Assembly (NCBI GenBank): GCA_038503035.1
Contig: JAVSML010024598.1
Location: 124,001 to 188,000, forward strand
DNA: 64,000 nucleotides
Source: Crocodylus rhombifer
Taxonomy: Eukaryota > Chordata > Crocodylia > Crocodylidae
Direction of reading: 5' to 3'
Under the pieces are notes generated by a model, which saw only the letters and a program-made list of their open reading frames with translations, did not search any database and was not told the origin of the DNA. Made by a program: the position numbers and the translations under genes. Below are positions 12,640 through 23,690 of the stretch, piece after piece. Positions within the stretch are counted from its first letter, which is position 1; each line of letters starts with the position of its first letter.

Positions 12640-15600
12640 TGTATTTCTTTCTGACTGTATAACTGCATCTAGTGGGATCACCTTTACTGAGGTCAAAATA
12701 CGAGCAAGTCATGCTATCATTTTCAGGACCTGGAACACCAGGACCCTCATAGACAACCCTAATAGTGAATGCCCAGAGTGCCGCACTGCACTTGTGATCT
12801 GAGAACTCAGGTGACACAATATCAATGTAGCTACACTGAGCAAGACCCAGTGAGCAAGAGATAGGCAGGTCAAAGAATACGAAGGCAGCTATACCTTCTT
12901 TTGGAAGAGTAAACAGGAAGGAGAACTCCGACTTCACAGAATTAGTTTTGTCATTAAAAATAAGCTCATAAACCAAATCAATGAGTTCCCTATCAGAAAT
13001 AATGAGCACATCATGACTCTCCATTTTAACTCATGGGGAGCCAATATGCCACTGTCATCAGTGCATATGCCCTAACTCTTGACGCTGCTGATGAAACCAG
13101 GGAGGAATTCTATGCTAACCTTGACTAAGTCCTTTCTTATGTTCCATAGGGAGACAGACTTATTTTTCTCAGTGATTTCAATGCCAGAGTTGTAAGGGAT
13201 TCTAACCTCTGGAATGGAACCATCAGCAAGAAAGGAGTAGGAAAGGTCAACTCCAGTGGCATCCTCCTTTTTACCAAATGCACAGAACATGGACTAACCA
13301 TCACCAACACCCTGTTCCACCAGAAAAACAGGCACAAGACATCATGGCAATAACCACGATCTAAGCATTGGTACCGATTGACTATGTCATTGTCTGTGCC
13401 TGGGCTCACCAAGATGTCTGCATCACCCAAGCTATGCTAGGAGCTCATGACTGCTGGACTAATGACTGACTCATCTACTTGGTTATGTCACTTAAACTGG
13501 ATCCCAATTGACTACTGCAGCAGAAGCAATGCTGACAGAAGATCAACACTGAAAGACTCAAGGACCTGTATAAGCAAGATCTCTTCCACCAGTGCCTCAA
13601 CAAAAAACTATTGTATTTCAAACAACAATGGGAGAATATCAGCAGTGTGTGGGGTGCCCTCAAGGCCACTGTCATCAGTGCCTGTGAAGAGGCATTTGGA
13701 TTCTCTATCAGGAACATCATGACTGGTTTGATGAGAATGACCAGGAGGTGCAAGACCTGATTGATCACAGGCGCAAGGCCTTTTGTGATTGGCAGAATGA
13801 TACTAACTCCAAGCAAAAGAAACTGAATCTTCAACAAGCCAAGGCAAAGGTCCAAAGGAGGACCCGTGATTGGAAGAACAAATGGTGGGAAGACAAGACT
13901 AGGGAGATTCAACATCTCACTGATATCCACAATCTGCACAGTTTCTTCAGTGCCACCAAAGCCATCTACAGTCTGAGCACTCAGGAACCTTGAGACCTAA
14001 GGATGCAGAAGACCTGATCGAGGAAAGGGGAGCCATCAATGCCCATTGAAAGGAGCACTTTGAAGATCTTCTCAATAGAGACTGCTGTGGATGAGAGTGT
14101 TCTCAACTTCACCCCACAACACCCAGTTAAAGATGATCTCAGAATCACTCCAATCCTTGACAAAGTAAGGAAAGTCATCAAGCAGATGAAGAACAATAAG
14201 GCATCTGGAGGAGATGGAATCCCTGCTGAAATCTTGAAGCAGAAGGGAGAGGAGTTTACATCATAGTTCCAGGCCCTCATCTTAGGGATCTGGAATGAGG
14301 AAATCCCAGATGACTTCAAGGATGCTGTGATTGTGACAATCTTCAGGAAAGGAGACAAGTCTGACTGGAAACTACCTTGCTGTCTACCACAGGGAAGATC
14401 ATTGTGAGGACCCTCCTGAACTGTCTCCTTCCATTTGCTGAAGAGCTCCTCCCAGAATTTCAGTGTGGTTTTAGGGCATCAAGAGGCACTGACATGACAT
14501 GACCTTCAAAGTTCACCAGCTGCAGGAGAAATACAGGGAACAACATGAGTCTCTTTACATGGCCTTCTTTGACCTCATGAAGCCCTTTGACTCTGTCAGC
14601 CAAGAAATGTTGTAGAGGATCCTTCTGAAGTATAGATGCCCACCAACATTTGTCATCATTCTCTGCCTGCTATTTGATGATATGTGAGTGGTAGTTCTCA
14701 GTAATAGATTTGTCACAGATCCCTTTGAGGTTAAAATGGGAGTTTAGCAAGGCTGCGTCATCCCTCCAACATTCTTCTCAATATTCCTTGCCGCGATGCT
14801 ACATCTGACCACCAACAAGTTTCCAGCTGGAGTGGAGTTAAACTATCAAATGGGTGTTAAACTGTTTAACCTCAGTCAACTTTGAGCCAAAACTGAAACC
14901 ACCCTGAACTCAATCATTGAGCTCCAGTATGTTGGTGATGCTGTAGTGTGTGCTCACTTGGGAGCAGACCTCCAGGCAATCGCTGATGTCTTTACCAAGG
15001 CATATAAGTTAATGGGACTGATGCTTAACATTCAGAAGACTAAGGTCCTCCACCAACAAGCTCCTAATGAACAGTCCCCAGCTCCAGTAATCCAGATCCA
15101 TGATGAGACTTTAGAGAACATTGATTATTTCCCATACCTTGGAAGCCATCTTTTACAGAAGGTTGACATTGATGAAGAAATCCAACATTGCCTCAAATGT
15201 TCAAGTGTATCCTGAAGAAATGGGTGTTTGAAGATTGTGACATCAGATCCAAAACCAAGCACATGGTTTATCAAGAAGTCATGATTCCTACCTTGCTTTA
15301 TGGAGCTGAAACATAGACAATGGACAATGTACAGGAGACATCTAAAGTTGTTGGAGAAATACAATCAATGCTGCCTGTGAAGATCCTCCACATCCAGTGG
15401 GAAGACAGATGCACCAACATTAGTGTCCTCCTGCAAGCCAACACCATGAATATGAGGTGATGATCTTCCGATATCAACTTTCTTGGTCTGGCCATGTCAT
15501 CTGGATGTCTGACTCCCAAAGCAAGTTTTTTTCTCCCAGCTCAGCCAAAGTGTACACTCAAGAGGAGGGTAGAGAAAATGCTTCAGGGATGTCCTCAAGG

Positions 15601-15920
15601 CATCCTTAAAAAAATGCAATGTCAATATAAACTTGTGGGAGATTGTCATCCAGGACCACCCCAAATGAAGGAAGAGTTACTGCAGGGAACAAAGTACTTT
15701 GAAAGCTCACAACAACAACAAGACATGGAAAGCGGGGAGCAGCCAAAAGTGTGTCACAGACCAAATCAAGAACCCAGTGTCACCCACCCCACATGGGAAC
15801 ACATGTCTGAGATGCTGTAGAGTCTGTCACTCCTGGATAGGCCTCATCAGCCATCTTTGGACATACAGATAAGACAATCAGGGAAGAATATCATCCTTGA
15901 CTGTGAGGGATTTCCAAAGA
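12640..15920 (+). mobile_element. RTE-like non-LTR retrotransposon, decayed copy 1
   Basis: The order of domains on the plus strand is endonuclease (about 12715-13500), linker (13500-14050), RT (14050-15350), C-terminal region and a terminal zinc finger (15804-15866). Words such as TWNTRTLIDN, NNKASGGDGIPAEILK, QCGF and TLENIDYFPYLGSHL place it with the RTE-like LINEs with an apurinic-type endonuclease. RTE-X versus another RTE branch is unresolved. The 5' boundary is uncertain; 12504-12640 could be its 5' UTR. Confidence 0.85.
12715..15866 (+). pseudogene. RTE-like endonuclease/RT polyprotein, many frame breaks
   Basis: This would encode the single protein that nicks target DNA and copies the element RNA onto it. 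The endonuclease start is recognisable at RTWNTRTLIDN and the linker at NKWWEDKTREIQHLTD (about 13880). The RT finger region carries NNKASGGDGIPAEIL (14190-14234), then FQCGFRASRGT (about 14458) and the motif A region FFDLMKPFDSV (about 14568-14600). The catalytic box that should read YADD reads YVGD near 14928-14939, so one catalytic aspartate is lost. The last recognisable part is a C-X2-C-X12-H finger (CLRCCRVC then IGLISH). Stops and frameshifts recur throughout, so it is a fossil. Confidence 0.85.
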
Positions 15921-17085
15921 AGATTTTGTGGATTAATGTGTTATATACCAGATGGCAGGTGAAAGGCACCTGGGATTGGCACAGAATCTAATTTCATCTT
16001 TTAAAAATGTTATTAATTTCCTTCTAATATTTCAAGAAACATGAGACTTCTTGGGACTACTATTATTTTCCCATACAATACATGCACTCTAGCCCTGCAG
16101 CTTACCTGTGAGAAAGTAAACTATAGGGATGTAGGTTTGAAATCTGTGAGACAGTAGCCACTGTGTTAAAATCCAAACTGTTTCTTGCAGTATGTTGCAT
16201 AATTCCATTTGAGTTTGACCCAGAAAGTTCAATTTTTCACAATTCACTGAAAAGGCCATCCACTAAATTAACAATATTGAAAAAGGATAGTGGAAATCAG
16301 AATGGTTACTATTATGTCATACAAGGGCCTTCATAAATGAATGATTCCAGCCACAGCTACGGAGACAGTGCTGCCAGACTAGCAGGCACAAACTATATTG
16401 AAAACGCAAAGTAAAATGCTACATGCATTGGCACAAGCTGATTCAGCAGAAAGGAACTTAAGATTCACACATACAGCTTCACCACATTTACACATCTCAT
16501 TGCATGAAAGGGTTTGAAACATTTTTAAGAACTATCTTGAGAAAGAAACTCAGCTATTGCCAAGGAAACAGCTGGAAGAAATATATTCAAAGATGGCACT
16601 AAGTTGTCTATGTAGTATCTGACATTATGCAATGAGACTCTTTTTTCCCTGTCAACAAATTATTTTAGTTGTGTATACTGTACCAAGCCATACAACCCCA
16701 GGAACTGGCACAGGGAGCCAGCAAGGAAAATTCCCACTTTTATATAGGGGATGCTGAGGATTAGGGTCACAAGCCAGTGGGCGAGGGAGAAAGGGACAAG
16801 CACAGATGAATAAATATTAACATTAAGGTATATACACTTAGGATTCTAGTAACAGGTAATAAACACTGATAGATACTAGGTGAAATCACCCGAGAACAGG
16901 TAACATGTAAGGAACATTAATACCACAGTATATGCACTTGAGAAACTTTAAACCCTCCTACTACTCCAGAGGGACTCCCAACCAACCTCTGGTCCAAAAA
17001 TGCTTAACTGTCATCTGCCAGGGCTCCCACATCTGAGCCCTACTGCTGCATCTCACAGTCCTGGCCCTGGCACTCCTTCAGGCTC
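15921..17085. other. No recognisable gene or element
   Basis: AT-rich sequence without notable ORFs. Around 16725-16960 there is a TATATAGGGG box and a loosely duplicated TATACACTTAGG / TATGCACTTGAG word about 110 bp apart. A solo-LTR origin could be imagined, but no paired TG...CA boundaries or target duplication were found. Confidence 0.35.
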
Positions 17086-18480
17086 GGCACAGACTGTCAA
17101 AAAGCCCGAGGCTGAATTGATTTAGTTTTTGCTGGTTACTCAAAATTGCACAGATTAAATTGAAACAGAAGTGAACAAACATTTACCTTTAATTCAGGAA
17201 ATGCAGCCGCATGTGTGGCTCTCTGGCTGTGAGTTCCCTTCCTCTTCTTGTTGCCCCAGAGATCTCTGGGATTTGCAGTCTAAAATCATGTCAGCAGGAC
17301 TCTGCAGTAGGGCTGTGCAAAACATCACCATTTCATTTTGAGTTTTGTTTCACTGTTTCAATGGATAGTGTTTCATTTCGAGTTTTGTTTAGTTTTGAAA
17401 GCACTGTTCCATTTTGTTTTGTCAAAACTTTATCAGTGTTTCAACACTGTTTCAACGTTTCACCCAAGGCTATAATGGAGAAGAACAAAACTGCCTGTAA
17501 CTTTGTTGTTTCTTGCCTGATCTAGATGAAACTTCCAGGGACAGTAGCTCCTTCTGAGACCATGAAGCCTGCCAAGTTTCAAAGAGATTCTGAGAAACTG
17601 TACCTCAATAACTTGAATGCAAAACTTATGTCACATATGTCTGTTATGGCTCAGGGGAGTGAAAACTGCAGACTTAGTAGCCCCTACTGAGGCCATGAAT
17701 CCTGCCAGCTTTCAAGGAGATAGGTGCATGAATTTCTGGGAAACTGCACCTCAGGCTGCTGACAAGTAAATCTCATGACACGTGTGACTGTGTGTGTGTG
17801 TTAAGGTGCGCCCTCGCTCGTGTTGGGGTCTCTACACCACACAGTCACTATCCAGCTACACAGTCAATGTCAGAGCAGTCCTTCCCCATCTTCCCCCTCC
17901 CTATCTTTACTGTTTCCCTGCAGGCAAGCCCAGCTTCAGATTCAAAACTCAAAATGTTTTGAAACTTTTGAAATGTTTTGACTGCCCTTGTTTCATTGCG
18001 AGGCTGTTTTCAAGCTCTTTGTTTCATTTCAATTTCACTGTTTCCAGCTTGAAATGAGTCAAAACAGTGTTGAAATGAAGCAGCCGGCAAAATTTTGCAC
18101 AGCCCTACTCTGCAGGGTTGCTCATCATTTCCTACATCCAGGTTCCTCTGGGATTTGTAGTTCACAGTTGCAGCTAGCAGTAAGTTTGAGTGGCAAACCC
18201 CCCTTCCTGGTCCCAGACTGCCCCCAGATTGCACCCCCCCAGCCAGGGTTTGCCTGGAGGGGGCAGTCCCCATCCCATAGAATGGGCTGCGTCCGGTTTA
18301 TGTGTAACTGCTGTCCCTAGCCTCTGAGTCTCCAGCCACATGTCTCTCTCAGCCATGGCATCCCAAATTTTGCTTCCTCTAGTCCCTTGGAGGCTTTGGG
18401 AAGTTGCAGTTCACATTGCAGTTCCTTCCTCCAGTCCCCTGGAGGCTTCTGCAAGCTGTAGTTCACATCGCAAGGTTACA
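17086..18480 (+). repeat. Dispersed repeat family with AAAAAGCC core, copy C, split by a hAT
   Basis: The left end reads CAGACTGTCAAAAAGCCCG followed by AGGCTGAATTGATT. The body carries at least four copies of a GGGATTTGTAGTTC-like word (about 17268, 18150, 18399 and 18446). It is interrupted by the hAT at 17308-18107, since the host sequence resumes directly after the target duplication. The right boundary is approximate. No ORF is credible. Confidence 0.5.
17308..18107. mobile_element. Non-autonomous hAT, TAGGGCTGTGCAAAA termini
   Basis: The left end TAGGGCTGTGCAAAA and the right end TTTTGCACAGCCCTA are perfect 15-bp inverted repeats. The element is flanked by an exact 8-bp duplication CTCTGCAG (17300-17307 and 18108-18115), the hAT hallmark. 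Subterminal regions are rich in TTTCATTTTG, TTTTGAAAC and TCAAAACTTT words that pair across the element. There is no transposase in its 800 bp, so it must have been moved in trans. It defines the TAGGG-type family also seen at 3022, 26622, 33700, 41115 and, as a 3' piece, near 59148. Confidence 0.93.
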
Positions 18481-21400
18481 GTACATGACATTCAATATTA
18501 CAGTCCTTTGCAATACTTTCCCTTATCATCTCACTCTACCCCCTACAAATTTGTTTTTCACCTTCCTGGTCAGTAAAGAATCTGGCATGTACTTTCATTC
18601 CTACTGTAGGTACACAGCTCACTTATATTTTGAAATGTGGTTAACCACAGTTCATGTACAAATATGAGACTATACATCTTTTACATAGTACTTGACCTGA
18701 CTTGCATAATTCCATGTTGACATAAGACCTAGGTTATCTATAGATAACAGTGTGCATGGCCTCTGCCCTAGCTACACAATCCCTGGATTTTCCCCACTTT
18801 GTGGGTCAGGAAACCACAAAACAGAGATGAAGTATACCTCTTTGGTATGGGAAGCAGGAAAGTGCAGTTAGGAAATTCAATCTCTGCCAAAGCCAGTGAC
18901 AGCAGAGTAAAATGGAATCAAGCCTGTCACTACTCAGGCAGCTTTTAGTTTAATTTTCAGGGCTCCCTGGAGTTTGGGGCATTATATTTTGTTTGCTTCT
19001 TTATCCGCATTGCATGTTGTCCCCACCCCCACCCCTCTTCCAAAATAAAAAGGTTCAGAATAGTTTACAATAAAAACAAGTCAAGCCATAAAACCAGGCA
19101 AAGTATTAAATAAAATGGTAAATGATAAAACAATTTCCCAAACAATACTCCCACATTTAATCCCTGTTAAAAGCCTGCCCAGATAAGGAAGTTTGACAAC
19201 ACTTCTGAAAGGACTGCAGGCTGAGGATCTGATGAGCCTCATGGGGAAAGAGTTCTGAAGCTGAGGAACATTGACTGAAAACAACCACCCACATATTTTC
19301 ATCTAATGAATTTGGTGCCAACATGGGACAGTAGGAGGCTGCTCTCTGCCAACTTTAGGGATCACAATGGAACATAAGGGAGGATGTAGTCTTGCTTAGG
19401 TATAGGATTATAGGAAAATAGGCCTGGAAGGGACCTCTAGTTATGGCCCTGTGAGAAATACGGATTCAGATCCTTCCCAGCAGATAATTTAAAACCTGGA
19501 CTACCAGATCCCAGCAAAATGTCTTAATCAGTGAGCCTACTGGGTCAAAATAGGGGCCATTACTATTCCTAGCAGTTTTGTGTTGAACTGAGGCATGGCT
19601 GCTCATGTTCTGAGCATGTCCAGCAGATCGGGCTCTGCAAATGATTTAGGTGAGGGAATACTTATTTTGTGAATCCCAGTGGTACTCAGGTATGAGACAT
19701 GTCCTAGCAGTGTTGAGTTGCCAGGGGTGTATATGGTTGGCAAAAAACATAGACATCTAGAAGACATTTGTGCAGAAATGTAGGTGCTTACAAGGTTAGG
19801 AGAAGAGTTTTGTGAGAGCTGACACTACCTCAGTGTTTGTTGTTTAGTGCCTAAATTCCGTTTGTGACGCTAATCCATAGAGATTAAATTAAATCTTGAA
19901 TGCCTCTCATAGGATATATCAACCATTTCTGTTTATAGGGAAACGTTGTGGGATTATATTAAAATTAGATTTGATTCTGTTAAATTATTTAGTGATGCTT
20001 GGCAGGTCACCCATCTGATCTACACATACAGTACAGAACCTGTCTCAGCCTCCCATATTTGTTAATGAGTTTATCACGTAGCAAATAAACAGATCATAGA
20101 CCCTTTTCATTGAAGAGATCTGCTATCAGTAGGCCCCAAACTTGACCCTACACATTTTTTATTTTGCAGCGCTTTATGTATGTTCTACACTTGAAAACAA
20201 ACATTTCTATCCTGGGTCTACATTTAAGAAACTATACTATTTATTCAGCAATTAAGATCAAACGTAGAACAAAAAAAACAAACACAACAGGCTCACGTGG
20301 CAATGGAACACAGAATCTATTTCAAGACTAAAAAAAGTGCTAGAAGAGATGCAGCACTTAAAAGACATTATCAAGAAACATTTCCATAACTTTTTTAAGT
20401 GGTTGACTATGCTAGCTGCAAATGTCAAGTTAAATATTAGCCTTGATCTCTGATAGCAGTCCCAGATTCCTTCAATTAGACTTGCAAAATTGCCCTATCC
20501 CAGCATCACTAGTGTCACATATACTCTTATGACTACTGGAATTTAGTGGAACCAGGCTGGAGCCAAAGGTGAACTTTTATGAAGCATAACATTGTACTGG
20601 TAGAGAATGGATTTCGTTTTCTGAGTCCAGTAGTCAGGTGATCATATAGCAGACCTGTTGGCTGTGTGAGTCAATTATAACACTCCTGTTGACTTCAGTG
20701 GGCTTTGGGTCAGGCCCATGATTTTCATTTCCAAAATGTAGATACAGACTGTGGAGAAACCTCAGAAGGGAACTCTGCAGCTCTCAAGCTCCCACTATAA
20801 CACATCAGGGGTGTGTTCTTAGAGATATAACAGGAGATGCTTTGACGCAGTCATAATTCAGTATGTCATACTAATCTACATAGATTAATATATTGCTTCA
20901 AGATAAGATCAATAACATTTTTTAAAATTACAGTTCCTGACTGTTTCATCCACTTGATGGCATTTTTCCATCTCTAGTTACACACCTTGAATAAATGTTT
21001 GCAAGTAGCGTAGAGACAGGAAAGCCAATAACTACAGGAAACCCAAAGCAATTCTTTTTTTGTGTTAGCTCCCCTTATCAAATAAGGGGGGAAACAATTT
21101 AATTTGGTATTGAGTAGAGGAAAGTGTCTTGTTTGGTTAGATCTTTCCAAGCTAGCCACCCTTAAAGGTCAAAGATCCTGTTCTACATCTATACTTCCAC
21201 CTGATACTTTTTGCTTTTTCCCATTTCACAGCCTTTGCCAAAAGGATTAATGACAATAATGTAATTTTGCATAGGATAAAAAAAACAACAAAAAATACCA
21301 CACTGAGCTCACCCCTGTTTTGACAGAATTGTTTTTTGAAAGAACCCTGAGATTGTGTTACCCTCTATGATGCATTCTTTGTCTCTCAGACTTTCTGTCC

Positions 21401-22312
21401 TGAAAGAAGTGATGGAAAAAATTTCCTGTGTGTTATCATATTATTGGGTGCTGAAAGACACACAGGTCCCTGCTCTAAACCATGGCACTTCACAGAAAAC
21501 ACCACGAGTTAAAGCAATGCCCCCACCCCCTGAGACCCAATAGACATTTGCCTGTTAGGTTTGGGGTGGGGGGGAGGAGGTGGAAATTGAGCCCCACTTT
21601 CCAGCCTGTCTCCCCTAGCCCCCCCCCCCTTCCAGTTCTGTCTGAAGGAAGGGAGAGGGAGAAGGGAGTAGGAGGGAGCTTTGCCCCACCTGATCTGCAG
21701 GGAGAAGGGGCTGGGGAGGACCTCAAGGCAGGGAGCTCCAATCCACCCACCCCTCCTCCAGCTCAAGCCAGGCAGACTCCAGCCCACACCTGCCTCCCAT
21801 TCTTCCCACTTCTCTCACGGGGTGGGGCTGGGCTACATCAGCACAGCTCTGATCACATGATGGAATGACCCTAAGGAAAATAAGTTCCCTAAGGTGCTCC
21901 ACTTTGGAGTGCCTTCATCTGATCCCTCATTAGATGAGGGTTAATTTGTCACATGATCAGCCACTTTTGAAAGATGTACACTTCTGTCACAGCTGTAGAT
22001 TGCTTTCAGGGGACTAATCAAGTAACAATTGTCACTTCTGTCAGCACCTATTATTTCAGCTTTCTTAAGCCAGTCAGTGGTGCTCATCATGTGATTATAT
22101 GCATTTTCTTTTGAATTCTGTGCATAAAGCTCAAAGTCCCAAGGACACATTTTGATTATGTCACAGGAGATACCTTTGTGGGGGTAGTGTTCTGACAACT
22201 TTACTATGCTGGACTGATGTGAAGGCTCATACATTTGTGATGTCATTGATAAGCCACATTTAACTTGATAGTCTGAAGTAGGCACAGATAGCTGTGAGTT
22301 CACCAAGTCAAC
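18481..22312. other. Mostly unassigned; tiny CR1 tail-like piece at about 19405-19440
   Basis: A short minus-orientation phrase ATAGGCCTGGAAGGGACCTC at 19419-19438 matches the CR1 3' UTR. The rest has no coding signal. The GC-rich 21480-21850 block gives overlapping ORFs up to 128 codons in several frames, the pattern expected of composition and not of a gene. A minus-strand ORF at 21941-22306 (121 codons) shows no motif I recognise. Confidence 0.4.
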
Positions 22313-23142
22313 AAAAAGTATTTTTTTAGATATGTAGGGAGTAAAAGGAAGGCACAGGGCAGCACAGGATTCTTACTGAACAAGGAGGAGCAATTAGTGT
22401 CGGCGGGGGACAAGGCTGAGCTATTCAATGAGTTTTTTTCCTCGGTGTTCCTGAACAGGGGTCAAGATAAGTTTCCTAATGGGTTCTTTGATAGGCATCA
22501 GAGGGACACCAGCCCACCAACTGTCGACACTGACTTGGTGCAGAGTCACTTGGATGGACTGGATGTTTTCAAATCAGTAGGCCTGGATAAGCTGCATCTG
22601 AGGGTACTGAAAGAATTGACCAGTGTCATAGCAGAACCACTGGCATGGCTATTTGAGCACTCATGGCACTTGGGTCAGGTCCCGGCGGACAGGAAAAGGG
22701 CGAATGTGGTCCCTATTTTGAATAAGGGGAGGCAGGAGGATCCAAATTATAGGCCAGTCAGTCTCATCTCCATCCTTGGAAAGGTCTTTGAAAAGATTAT
22801 GAAGGATCATATTTGTGGGAGTCTAGTGGGAAAAATAATGCATTACCTCTTGGGGTAACAAGGAATACTGCTCACAAACTGACAGAGAGCAGATTTAGGC
22901 TAGATACCAGGAAAAACTTCTGCACGGTAAGGGTGGCCAAAATTTGGAATGGGCTTCCAAGGGAGGTGGTGCTCTCCCCTACCTTCAGGGTCTTTAAAAG
23001 AAGGCTAGATAGACATCTGGCTCCAAGGCTGCTGGGAACATCCTGGAGGGTCATATGACTCCAGCACCCTTTCCTGCCTAGGCAGGGGGTCAGACTTGAT
23101 GGTTGAGGTCCCTTCTGACCCTAGCAACTATGAATCTATTAA
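22313..23142 (+). mobile_element. CR1 LINE with internal deletion
   Basis: The first part encodes the linker and RT fingers: GDKAELFNEFFSSVF, LDGLDVFKSVGLDKLHLRVLKE and ANVVPILNKGR with PNYRPVSLISILGK. Near 22845-22860 the sequence jumps to the ORF2 C-terminus ([31 protein letters not shown]), skipping the RT palm with the catalytic FADD box. The 3' UTR (CCTGCCTAGGCAGGGGGTCAG) ends near CTATGAATCTATT. The GGCAGGGGGTCAGACT type UTR differs from the 33780 element, so it belongs to another CR1 subfamily. Confidence 0.85.
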
Positions 23143-23439
23143 ACATCTAAACTTTCCTGAGGTGGGAGCCTCTGGGACCATTGCTTCCAACTGGTCAGTC
23201 TTCATGAAGGCACACAAATCTAAGGACTCTAGCTTGCTAGACTGATGTCAAAGCACGCCGTTATCTACTTCTGCACTCACTTAGTAGCCACCAATATTGT
23301 TTCACCAATATGACAGAATGGGTCTTGGAAATTCCAGGCTTGGCTGAACATAGCCCACTGACTTGAAATTTAATTGCTTTTTTTTAAGTGTTGCTTGCTA
23401 GATCATATGTGATTTTAAAAGAGAATCTTTAACAATATT

Positions 23440-23690
23440 CTTCAATAAGGAGAGCAAATTTAGATTGGACATCAAGAAAAAATTCTTTACAGTGAAGGTT
23501 GCCAAAATATGGACTACGTTTCCAAGAGAGGAGGTGCTATCCCCTTCTTTGGTGGTATTTAAGAGGAGATTGGACAAACACCTGGCTGGGGTCATCTGAC
23601 CCCAGAACTCTTTCCTACCCAGGGCAGGGGGTCAGAATCAATGATCTAATAGGTCCTTTGTGACCCTAAAGTCTATGAATTATGACATGG
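23440..23690 (+). mobile_element. CR1 LINE 3' end fragment
   Basis: A short 5'-truncated copy encoding FRLDIKKKFFTVKVAKIW-like sequence in the plus frame near 23458-23515, then LAGVI and a stop, then GGGCAGGGGGTCAGAATCA and a CTATGAATTATG end. It lies 300 bp after the previous CR1 piece but represents a separate insertion, because the C-terminus is repeated. Confidence 0.8.

Noticed and set aside
16725..16960. Possible solo LTR with a TATATAGGGG box
   Set aside because: No TG...CA boundaries, primer site or flanking duplication could be found.
21482..21868. 128-codon ORF in the GC-rich block
   Set aside because: Three frames are open together and the protein is proline/glycine-rich without a motif; no mobile-element termini were found either.
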